64,000 nucleotides of DNA from Methylobacterium radiotolerans JCM 2831 (GTDB lineage Bacteria > Pseudomonadota > Alphaproteobacteria > Rhizobiales > Beijerinckiaceae): positions 4,820,001-4,884,000 of the forward strand of contig NC_010505.1 of NCBI RefSeq assembly GCF_000019725.1. Reading direction: 5' to 3'. Under the pieces are notes generated by a model that searched no databases, was not told the DNA's origin, and saw nothing but the letters and a program-made list of their open reading frames with translations. How positions within the stretch are numbered: position 1 is the stretch's first letter; each line of letters starts with the position of its first letter. Shown in pieces: positions 1-8,935 of the stretch. A program made the position numbers and the translations under genes.

Positions 1-21
1 AAAACGAGATATCGTGAGCGG

Positions 22-1914
<1,893 letters not shown>

Positions 1915-2000
1915 TCCGGCCACCCCTTGATCCGATCTTAAGGTCGCTGTGCCAACGATCGCGCCGGGCCTTCCCCGCGGAGGCGCAGCGTCTCCGACCG

Positions 2001-3281
2001 ATGCAGGACCTCTCCGATCCCGTCACCCTCCCGGCCGGCGCCGTCCTGTTCGACGAGGGGTCGATCGGGCACTGCGCCTACCTGATCCTGAGCGGCCGCA
2101 TCGCGATCTTCCGGCGGCGCGACGGCGGAGAGACCGTGCTCGCCCGGCGCGGGGCCGGCGAGATCTTCGGCGAGATGGCGATCCTCGACGCCCTCCCGCG
2201 CTCCGCGGGCGCGCGTGCCGAGGCGGATTGCGTGCTCGTCCCCGTGAGCGCGGCGCAGATTCAACAGCGGCTCGCCGGCGCCGACCCGATCCTGCGCCTC
2301 TGCCTCGAGGGGCTCATCGCCCGGTTCCGCGAGACCCTGCCGCGCCTCGGGCCGGCCGTGGCGGAGGGGCCTCCGGCGCCGCTGTCGCCCTCCGCCCGCG
2401 CCGATTTCGACGCGACGGTCGCGTCCCTCGCGCAGGAGCGCGCCCTGCGGCGGGCCCTGGCCCGGGACGAGTTCGCGCTGTTCCTGCAGCCGATCGTGCG
2501 GCTCGCCACCGGGCGGCTCGCCGGCTTCGAGGCCCTGATCCGCTGGCACGATCCCGAGCGCGGGCTCGTGGCGCCCGCGTCCTTCATCCCGGCCGCCGAG
2601 GCGAACGGCCTGATCCTCGCGATCACCGCCTGGGTGATCGACGCGATCGGCCGGATCGTGCCCCGGATCCTGCAGGCCGGCCTCCAAGCCCCCGCCGCCG
2701 TCGAGCCGTCCCTGTTCGTGAGCTTCAACGTCACGGCCCAGGACCTCGCCCGGTCGGACATCCCCACCCTGATCGACGCGATGCTGCGCCGGACCGGCAT
2801 CGCGCCCGACGCCCTCAAGCTCGAGATCACCGAGAGCGCGCTCATGCAGGATCCGGCCGGGGCAGCGGCCGCCCTCGCGCGCTGCCGCGCCGCCGGCCTC
2901 GGCATCGCGGTGGACGATTTCGGCACCGGCTACTCCTCGCTCAGCCATCTCAGCACCCTGCCGATCACCACGCTGAAGGTGGACCGGGCCTTCGTCCGGG
3001 CGATGCTGGCGGAGCCGCGCGATCGCCGGATCGTCCAGACCATCCTGCGGCTCGCCGAGGAGATCGGCGTGGTGGCGGTCGCGGAGGGCATCGAGGGCCG
3101 CGCCGAGGCGGAGGCCCTCGCCGCCCTGGGCTGCGCCCTGGGCCAGGGCTACCATTTCGGCCGCCCGATGCCGGTGGCCGACGCCCTCGCGGCGGCGGCG
3201 GCCTGGAACGCCGAGGCGTGGCGCGTCGGGCTGCCCCGAGGGACCGGCCAGGGCCGGCCGAGGGTCCGCGCCCAGGGCTGA
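2001..3281 (+). CDS. Cyclic-nucleotide-binding/EAL c-di-GMP phosphodiesterase
   Basis: A 426-residue protein predicted to hydrolyse c-di-GMP to pGpG in the cytoplasm. Residues 1-125 look like a cNMP-binding (CRP-type) fold: LPAGAVLFDEGSIG, then GEIFGEMAILD. The EAL domain spans about 145-400. Its signature residues look intact: EALIR (about 177), the FNVT asparagine, EITES, DDFGTGYSS (about 305), TLKVD, AEGIEG and GQGYHF, so it is probably active. The frame is open far upstream, but homology begins at the ATG at 2001, which I chose as the start. It is co-directional with the sigma54 activator 87 bp upstream, and the two may be co-transcribed. What binds the cNMP domain is unknown. Confidence 0.88.
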   Translation: MQDLSDPVTLPAGAVLFDEGSIGHCAYLILSGRIAIFRRRDGGETVLARRGAGEIFGEMAILDALPRSAGARAEADCVLVPVSAAQIQQRLAGADPILRLCLEGLIARFRETLPRLGPAVAEGPPAPLSPSARADFDATVASLAQERALRRALARDEFALFLQPIVRLATGRLAGFEALIRWHDPERGLVAPASFIPAAEANGLILAITAWVIDAIGRIVPRILQAGLQAPAAVEPSLFVSFNVTAQDLARSDIPTLIDAMLRRTGIAPDALKLEITESALMQDPAGAAAALARCRAAGLGIAVDDFGTGYSSLSHLSTLPITTLKVDRAFVRAMLAEPRDRRIVQTILRLAEEIGVVAVAEGIEGRAEAEALAALGCALGQGYHFGRPMPVADALAAAAAWNAEAWRVGLPRGTGQGRPRVRAQG

Positions 3282-3459
3282 GGGATTTGGGGGGCCCGGC
3301 GCGGTCTTTCGCCGCCTCCGCGAGCGTGCTTTCGATGCACCGGGCGGGCGGGAAGCGCGCGGTTCCGGGCGGAAACGCTTGCATCCGGTGCGTGTTTTCG
3401 GACCATGCGTCTTCGGGTCTCGGAGGCGGGCTTTGGGCGGAGACGAGCGGGACGGGCAG

Positions 3460-5022
3460 ATGACCGAAGAGGCGGCGGGGGCATCCGCGCGGCCGGCGCC
3501 CTGGGAATTCGTGCTGCCGGAGGAGACGGCCACCGAGGATCTCGGCCTGTTTCTCTCCGAGTTCCTGATGCCCGGGGACGTGGTGGCTTTGTCCGGAGGG
3601 CTGGGCGGCGGCAAGACCACGCTCGCCCGCGCCATCATCCGCGAGCTCGCCGGCGACGCGCGCCTGGAGGTGCCGAGCCCGACCTTCACGCTGATCCAGC
3701 CCTACGCGGCCCGCGACGGCCGGCCGATCGTCCACGCCGACCTGTACCGGCTGCGCGATCCCGACGAGCTGGTGGAACTCGGCTTCGACGAGATGGCCGA
3801 GGGCGCGATCACCCTGGTCGAGTGGCCCGACCGGATGCCGCCCCGCGACGGCCCGGTGCTGACCGTGGACCTGTCCCTGCGGGCGGAGTTCGGTCCCGAG
3901 GCGCGTCTCGCCCGGATCGACGGCGCCGGCGGCATGCGCGCCCGCCTCGACCGGGCCCGCGCGGTGCGCCGCCTCCTCGACCGCAGCGGCTGGGACATCG
4001 CCGAGCGGACCCTGATGCAGGGGGACGCCTCCTCTCGCGCTTACGAGCGCCTGACCAAGCCCGACGGCACCAGCGCCGTGCTGATGATCGCGCCGCCGCG
4101 GCCCGACGGGCCGCCGGTGCGGGACGGCAAGCCCTACAGCGCGATCGTGCACCTCGCCGAGAGCGTCCACGCCTTCGTGGCCCTCGACCGGGGTCTGCGG
4201 GCGCTCGGCTTCTCGGCCCCGAAGATCTACGGCGAGGACCTGACCGAGGGCCTGCTGATCCTGGAGGATCTCGGCAGCGAGCCGGTGGTCGAGGGGGGCG
4301 CTCCGCGGCCCGAGCGCTACGCCGAGGCCGTGCGCGTGCTGGCCAAGCTCCACGCCAACCCGCTTCCCCCGGTCCTGCCCGTGGCCGAGGGGACCGAGCA
4401 CAGGCTGCCGCCCTACGACATGGAGGCGCTGCTGTTCGAGGCGGAGCTGATGCCCGAATGGTACGCCCCGGCGATCCGGAACGTCAGCCTGTCGGCGGAG
4501 GCGCGGGCGGCCTTCGTCGACCTGTGGCGGGCGGCGCTCCAGGGCGCGATCCCGGACCGGCCGACCTGGACCCTGCGCGACTACCATTCCCCGAACCTGA
4601 TCTGGCTGCCCGAGCGCGACGGTCTGGAGCGGGTCGGGCTGATCGACTTCCAGGACGCCGTCATGGGCCACCCGGCCTACGACGTCGCCTCGCTGCTGCA
4701 GGATGCCCGGGTCGATTCCAGCGCGGAGTTCGAGCTGCGGCTGCTCGGCCTCTACGCCCGCGAGCGCCGCGGCCGGGACCCGGCCTTCGACGTCGGCGCC
4801 TTCGCCACCGCCTACGCGCTGCTGGCGGCCCAGCGCGCCACCAAGATCCTCGGCATCTTCGCGCGCCTCGACCGGCGCGACGGCAAGCCCGGCTACCTCG
4901 CGCACCTGCCGCGGATCGAGGGCTACCTCGCCCGCAACCTCGCCCATCCGGCGCTCGCCGGGCTGCGGGCCTGGCACGCGGACCACCTGCCGGGCCTCGT
5001 CGCCCCGGCGCCCGACCCCTGA
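3460..5022 (+). CDS. tsaE: TsaE ATPase fused to AmgK-like aminoglycoside-phosphotransferase-fold kinase
   Basis: A 520-residue two-domain protein. The N-terminal part (about 1-165) is TsaE, the ATPase subunit of the complex that makes t6A at position 37 of ANN-decoding tRNAs: P-loop GGLGGGKTTLAR, then SPTFTLI and HADLYRL. The C-terminal part (about 175-515) is an APH-fold kinase: ILEDLGS hinge, the catalytic motif LRDYHSPNLIWL and the metal-binding IDFQDAVMGHPAYD. This matches AmgK-type N-acetylmuramate/N-acetylglucosamine anomeric kinases of the peptidoglycan-recycling route. The ATG at 3460 is preferred over an in-frame ATG at 3379, since residues before it look unrelated to TsaE. The next gene, 19 bp away, is the expected partner MurU. 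The fusion is known in alphaproteobacteria; sugar specificity is inferred from context. Confidence 0.9.
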   Translation: MTEEAAGASARPAPWEFVLPEETATEDLGLFLSEFLMPGDVVALSGGLGGGKTTLARAIIRELAGDARLEVPSPTFTLIQPYAARDGRPIVHADLYRLRDPDELVELGFDEMAEGAITLVEWPDRMPPRDGPVLTVDLSLRAEFGPEARLARIDGAGGMRARLDRARAVRRLLDRSGWDIAERTLMQGDASSRAYERLTKPDGTSAVLMIAPPRPDGPPVRDGKPYSAIVHLAESVHAFVALDRGLRALGFSAPKIYGEDLTEGLLILEDLGSEPVVEGGAPRPERYAEAVRVLAKLHANPLPPVLPVAEGTEHRLPPYDMEALLFEAELMPEWYAPAIRNVSLSAEARAAFVDLWRAALQGAIPDRPTWTLRDYHSPNLIWLPERDGLERVGLIDFQDAVMGHPAYDVASLLQDARVDSSAEFELRLLGLYARERRGRDPAFDVGAFATAYALLAAQRATKILGIFARLDRRDGKPGYLAHLPRIEGYLARNLAHPALAGLRAWHADHLPGLVAPAPDP

Positions 5023-5041
5023 CCTCCGGATTCCCGACCGC

Positions 5042-5794
5042 ATGAGCGATCCCAGCCCCGCCGTCAGCCGCGCCTTCGTCCTGGCCGCGGGCCTCGGCAA
5101 GCGCATGCGGCCGGTGACCGCCACCGTGCCGAAGCCCCTGGTGGAGGTGGCCGGCAAGGCCCTGCTCGACCACGCCCTCGACCGGGTCGCCGAGGCCGGG
5201 ATCGGGACCGCGGTCGTCAACGTCCACTATCTCGCCGACCTGATCGAGGGGCACCTCGCGCGCCGGGCCGAGGGGGCGGCCCCGGGACCGGCCACGACCG
5301 TCTCCGACGAGCGCGCGGCGCTGCTGGAGACGGGCGGCGGCATCCGCAAGGCGCTGCCGCTCCTGGGGGACGCGCCGTTCGCGGTGCTGAACTCGGATTC
5401 GTTCTGGCTCGAGGGGCCGGCCTCCAACCTGCGGCGACTGATCGAGACCTGGGACGGCGACCGCATGGACGGCCTGCTGCTGGTGGCGCCGACCGCCACC
5501 AGCCTCGGCTACGAGGGGGCCGGGGATTTCGTGATGGATCCGGACGGCCGCCTGGAGCGCCGCGGCGAGCGCGCGGTGGCCCCGTTCATCTACGCGGGCG
5601 TGGCGATCCTCACGCCGGGCCTCTTCGCCGACACGCCGGAGGGCGCCTTCTCGCTCAACCTGCTGTTCGACCGGGCGATCGCGGCGGGACGGCTGTTCGG
5701 AATGCGGCTCGACGGCCAGTGGCTGCATGTCGGCACGCCGGAGGCGATCCGCGCCGCGGAGGAGCGCGTGCGCGCGAGCGCCCGGACGCCGTAG
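5042..5794 (+). CDS. murU: MurU-like N-acetylmuramate-1-phosphate uridylyltransferase
   Basis: A 250-residue sugar-phosphate nucleotidyltransferase. It carries the signature loop LAAGLGKRMRP near the N-terminus followed by KPLVEV, the LETGGGIRKAL segment and NSDSFW around the metal-binding aspartate. In the family the reaction is MurNAc-1-P + UTP giving UDP-MurNAc, which lets recycled cell-wall sugar bypass de novo MurA-dependent synthesis. Placement directly after an AmgK-like kinase supports MurU over a glucose-1-phosphate or mannose-1-phosphate enzyme. The ATG at 5042 gives a typical family length; the frame is open further upstream inside the kinase gene but with no homology. It is probably translated from the same mRNA as tsaE-amgK. 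Confidence 0.85.
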   Translation: MSDPSPAVSRAFVLAAGLGKRMRPVTATVPKPLVEVAGKALLDHALDRVAEAGIGTAVVNVHYLADLIEGHLARRAEGAAPGPATTVSDERAALLETGGGIRKALPLLGDAPFAVLNSDSFWLEGPASNLRRLIETWDGDRMDGLLLVAPTATSLGYEGAGDFVMDPDGRLERRGERAVAPFIYAGVAILTPGLFADTPEGAFSLNLLFDRAIAAGRLFGMRLDGQWLHVGTPEAIRAAEERVRASARTP

Positions 5795-5920
5795 GCCCCG
5801 CGAAATCCGAGGCGCGCGCACGGCCCGCACAAGTCGTTGCCCGAAGTGTCTTGCCAAGCCGGATTTGAGCCTCTAGAAGCCCCTTCACACCGGCGGGCCG
5901 AGAGCCCGCCGCCGTGTCAG

Positions 5921-5997
5921 GCGCCCGTAGCTCAGCTGGATAGAGCACCAGACTACGAATCTGGGGGTCAGAGGTTCGAATCCTTTCGGGCGCGCCA
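5921..5997 (+). tRNA. tRNA-Arg(ACG)
   Basis: A 77-nt cloverleaf. The acceptor arms GCGCCCG and CGGGCGC pair perfectly, the D arm is GCTC/GAGC, and the anticodon stem CCAGA/TCTGG encloses the loop CTACGAA with anticodon ACG at 5955-5957. The T loop is TTCGAAT and the 3' CCA is encoded (5995-5997). ACG would be deaminated to ICG and read CGU/CGC/CGA. It sits exactly where the order changes from the murU region to the EPS locus, a common position for island integration, but I found no integrase beside it and no copy of its 3' end elsewhere in the window. Confidence 0.97.
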
Positions 5998-6324
5998 TTC
6001 CCTGCATTTTCCCGTGGTCGGGGCAGGAAAGCCCACGTAGGCGGGTGCGTCAGCACCGGAGTCGAAGACCCACGGTGCTCGCTCGAGCGCATTCAGGTCG
6101 CCCGACCTCCGTCCTCGGATCCGATTGACCGTTATCTTCGGAACACGCCCTGACCGTTGCCCCGTTCGCGCGGTGCAGGTCACAGCGGCGCTCTGACCGC
6201 GCGGAAGCCGGCCGTCTCCGCGGAGCATCCGCTTCGATGATTGTCGAAGGCGGTACCGCGACCGCCTGCACGCCATTCATGCGCCGCGCTCCGCCGACGA
6301 CGCGGGCGCTTGGGCGCAAGGCCG
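5998..6324. other. Intergenic region between tRNA-Arg and the EPS locus
   Basis: This 327-bp stretch separates the tRNA gene from the 3' end of a leftward glycosyltransferase gene. Short open frames exist on both strands but none shows a family motif, a good ribosome binding site or GC3 periodicity. No clear terminator with a T-tract and no second copy of the tRNA 3' end was seen. I see nothing else in it. Confidence 0.5.
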
Positions 6325-7419
6325 TCAGCGCGGGCTGCCGGGAAGAGGGCAGCGGGGATAGGAACGCGGCGCGACCGTCAGCGCCTGCACACGCGCAAAG
6401 GACGAGACGAGGCGTACAAGAACAAGGCGCCAAGAATTGATGAAGCGTACATTGATGGCGTTCGGTAGGACGGGGGCGGTCAGAAGTGCAGCAGCCGTGA
6501 CGGCTCGCCTGAGAGGGCTGTACCAAGCTGGCAGTTGCTTCACGGCGCCCAGCGCCTTCCTGGCCGAGACGCGACGTCCCGAGATCATGTCCTGATGAAT
6601 CTCATAAATATTGTAGAAATACATTGACTTCGGGTCCCTAATCGTGTCGCTCCAGTTGTTTTGCCGCAATATCGATTTGAGATGGATGACCCGGTCGTTG
6701 AAACGGCGCTTGTGCTTCTCGAGAAGCGCTTGGGATACCCCGTTCTGGACTCCCGACTTGTTTTGACCGTGTATTCTATAGCATCCGAGCGGCCGGTTCA
6801 GGCTGACAATATCGCCAAAAAACGGCGCCGCCGTGAGGATAACACCGTCGACGGCTGTGTCGTAGGACGCATTCCGCAGTAACTCGCAGACATCTCTCCG
6901 GAACACATTGCCGGATGTTGGTGGAGAGATGTACGTGCCGGATTTTTTCACATGCGCCTGAAATTTATCCCGATCCCGTCCCATCGGGAGCGCGGGAAAA
7001 GCGGGTGCGATCACCGCGCCGGTCTCATTGATCCGCACCAATTGAAACTGGAGCTTAGAAATGTCCGCATCGAGCGCGTCTATGATCGCATCCAGAGAGC
7101 CGGGTAGAAGTTGATCGTCGGCGTCGAGAAATAAAACAAAGGGCGCTGTCGTTTTCTCAATCCCTAGAAGGCACGCGCTGACCTGCCCTCCATTCGTCTT
7201 GCGAAAGGCGCGAACGCCGCTGTTCTGTATTATTGTCCAAGACCCGTCTGTTGAGCCGTCGTCTATGACGACGATTTCACAGTCGGGGTTGTTCTGAGAG
7301 ACGACGCTCTGGATCGCGCATTCAATATAGCGCTCGTAATTGAAGCAATTGATGACGACTGCCAGGGCTGGAGGCCTCGTGCCTGTCAGGACCTCGGCTG
7401 CGACCGCATCAGTGCTCAT
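6325..7419 (-). CDS. Family 2 glycosyltransferase (paralogue of 19714-20814)
   Basis: A 364-residue GT-A fold glycosyltransferase, probably acting at the cytoplasmic face of the membrane on a lipid-linked EPS intermediate. It shows the GT2 N-terminus VVINCFNYERYI, the nucleotide-binding VVIDDGSTDGSW and the DxD-type motif FLDADDQLLPG. PPTSGNVFRRDVC and AVDGVIL are shared exactly with the rightward GT2 at 19.7 kb, so the two are clear paralogues. The last 15 or so residues (RSYPRCPLPGSPR) look low-complexity. It is the last gene of the leftward arm, 438 bp beyond the GH16 gene, so it may have its own promoter. The sugar donor cannot be told. Codon usage looks less GC-biased than in the housekeeping genes to the left. 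Confidence 0.85.
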   Translation of the reverse strand: MSTDAVAAEVLTGTRPPALAVVINCFNYERYIECAIQSVVSQNNPDCEIVVIDDGSTDGSWTIIQNSGVRAFRKTNGGQVSACLLGIEKTTAPFVLFLDADDQLLPGSLDAIIDALDADISKLQFQLVRINETGAVIAPAFPALPMGRDRDKFQAHVKKSGTYISPPTSGNVFRRDVCELLRNASYDTAVDGVILTAAPFFGDIVSLNRPLGCYRIHGQNKSGVQNGVSQALLEKHKRRFNDRVIHLKSILRQNNWSDTIRDPKSMYFYNIYEIHQDMISGRRVSARKALGAVKQLPAWYSPLRRAVTAAALLTAPVLPNAINVRFINSWRLVLVRLVSSFARVQALTVAPRSYPRCPLPGSPR

Positions 7420-7857
7420 GTATGCTTCGCAGAACGAGAGCTGCAGCTCATCATCACGATTGACTCATCAGGCGCAGGGCTTCCCCGGCATTAAACTATA
7501 TTTCGCGCATTTCAGATCGGATTTCAAGGACGTTACAGGCCGGCGGCGCGACGAAAATCTGATTAGAGCTCGAACGTTTCGCGAAGCCATTTATTCCGCG
7601 GCCGGGCCGGAAACAGGAACAGTATCGTCGCGTCCGCTCGCGGCCGCACACCCCTCCCGACGCGTGCGCGGCGGAGCATCTGCGGCCGCGCTACGGTTCG
7701 AGAGGTCTGGATCGAGCGGGCGGATCGGCGGCACCGAGCCCGATCGACAGGCGCCAGCGATCTCGGAGCGATGCGCTCCGCGTGTCGATCGCGAGGAATT
7801 CCGGTTGCGAGCGCGAGCCGCGGCGCCCTCACGGCTTCGTCTACACGGCGTGCTCGA
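7420..7857. other. Intergenic region upstream of the leftward GT2
   Basis: A 438-bp gap between the GH16 stop and the GT2 start, both leftward. The half nearest the GT2 start (about 7430-7600) is more AT-rich and would be the place for a promoter, but I cannot identify -35/-10 boxes with confidence. A leftward open frame at 7563-7832 has an arginine-rich, low-information translation and is not called. Confidence 0.4.
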
Positions 7858-8802
7858 CTACGCGTACACGCGAAAGTAGTCGACGCGCATGTGGACGAGC
7901 TTCTGAGCCTCGGTCAGTTGAGGCGCCGGGACGTCCGTCCGCAGCGCCAGTGTGAGGAGCGGCCAGAAGACGTCGCCGGTCTGTTCCATCTCCGAAACGC
8001 GGGTGAGCGTCCAGATATTTAGCTGACCCGTTTTTGGATTGATAATTGGCGCACGCTCGAAGTAGGGGATGCATTTTCCGTCCTGTATCAGCACGCCGTA
8101 GCGGCAGTACTGCTCGGTCATGTCGACGGGGGTGGGGACGCCCGTTCCTTCGTTGTGCTCACCCGGTTGTCCCCATTCATGCAAGTAGGCCCCGTAGAGC
8201 TTGGGCTCGAAACCTTTGTGCTCGACGATGTCGACCTCTATGCTCCGCTTGGCATTGGTGATGCCGTCCCGGTTGAGAAGCCAGAACGCCGGCCACGTGA
8301 GCGGATGCTGCGGGAATCGCATCCGCGCTTCGAAATAGCCTTGGCGCCAGCCGACCGATACGACGCCGCTCCGGCTGCCGGTCTGTAGGTTCCCGGAAAT
8401 CCACTGAAAGTCAGGTATATTGTTTCCATAGTAATTCACGACGCCCATATTGCGCCCGATATACTTTGCGGAGATCTGAAGGGCCGTGCCGCCCGTGGCG
8501 TCCGCGTCCGCGACGATCGCGTAGGGTTTGAAGCCTTCCGCCCCGGCAAGGGGAGCGAAGGCGGAACGGCCGTAGAATCCGGAGGGGCCCGTCGTGGCCT
8601 TCGGTCCGCCATTCCAGATCCGCCCGTTGATCTCCGCGAAGGGCTCGTCGAAGACGAGCGTGCGGCCCTGCGTCGGATCCGAGGAGGCGTCCATCGCCGC
8701 GCTCGAGCGGCTGGTCGGCAACAGGGACGCCGCCGCGCAGATCGGTAGATCCCGGAAGCACGATTTCAGCAGATCGCGGCGGACCCAGCGAAGTTTCGTC
8801 AT
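7858..8802 (-). CDS. Exported GH16 family glycoside hydrolase (ExoK/ExsH-like beta-glycanase)
   Basis: A 314-residue predicted endo-beta-glycanase. The GH16 active-site signature is present as EVDIVE at about residues 189-194, giving Glu189 as nucleophile, Asp191 as helper and Glu194 as acid/base. The N-terminus has a twin-arginine-like motif (RRDLLK) followed by a small-residue stretch, so export by Tat or Sec is likely. GFYGRSAF and AFWLLNRDG are also consistent with the GH16 jelly roll. In rhizobial EPS loci, ExoK and ExsH trim nascent succinoglycan and set polymer length; lying inside this EPS locus suggests the same role. The exact linkage cleaved is unknown. A GGAG sequence precedes the ATG at 8802. 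Confidence 0.88.
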   Translation of the reverse strand: MTKLRWVRRDLLKSCFRDLPICAAASLLPTSRSSAAMDASSDPTQGRTLVFDEPFAEINGRIWNGGPKATTGPSGFYGRSAFAPLAGAEGFKPYAIVADADATGGTALQISAKYIGRNMGVVNYYGNNIPDFQWISGNLQTGSRSGVVSVGWRQGYFEARMRFPQHPLTWPAFWLLNRDGITNAKRSIEVDIVEHKGFEPKLYGAYLHEWGQPGEHNEGTGVPTPVDMTEQYCRYGVLIQDGKCIPYFERAPIINPKTGQLNIWTLTRVSEMEQTGDVFWPLLTLALRTDVPAPQLTEAQKLVHMRVDYFRVYA

Positions 8803-8935
8803 GGCTCAGGCTCCGAGTTGCGGCGTGGCAAGGGCGTAAGAGCTTCGCGGCAGCGACATCCCTCTCACCGTGACACCATGATCTGGGGTGTGCCGGTGCC
8901 CGAGGGCACGCCGATGGAAACGGTGCTGACGGCCT

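Noticed and set aside
1938..5220. Large leftward open frames opposite the EAL and TsaE genes
   Set aside because: GC-rich antisense frames lacking any family motif; typical of high-GC3 coding DNA.
5921..5997. tRNA-Arg 3' end as an attachment site for an integrative element
   Set aside because: No repeated copy of the 3' end and no integrase gene were found in the window, so it is reported only as a possible boundary.
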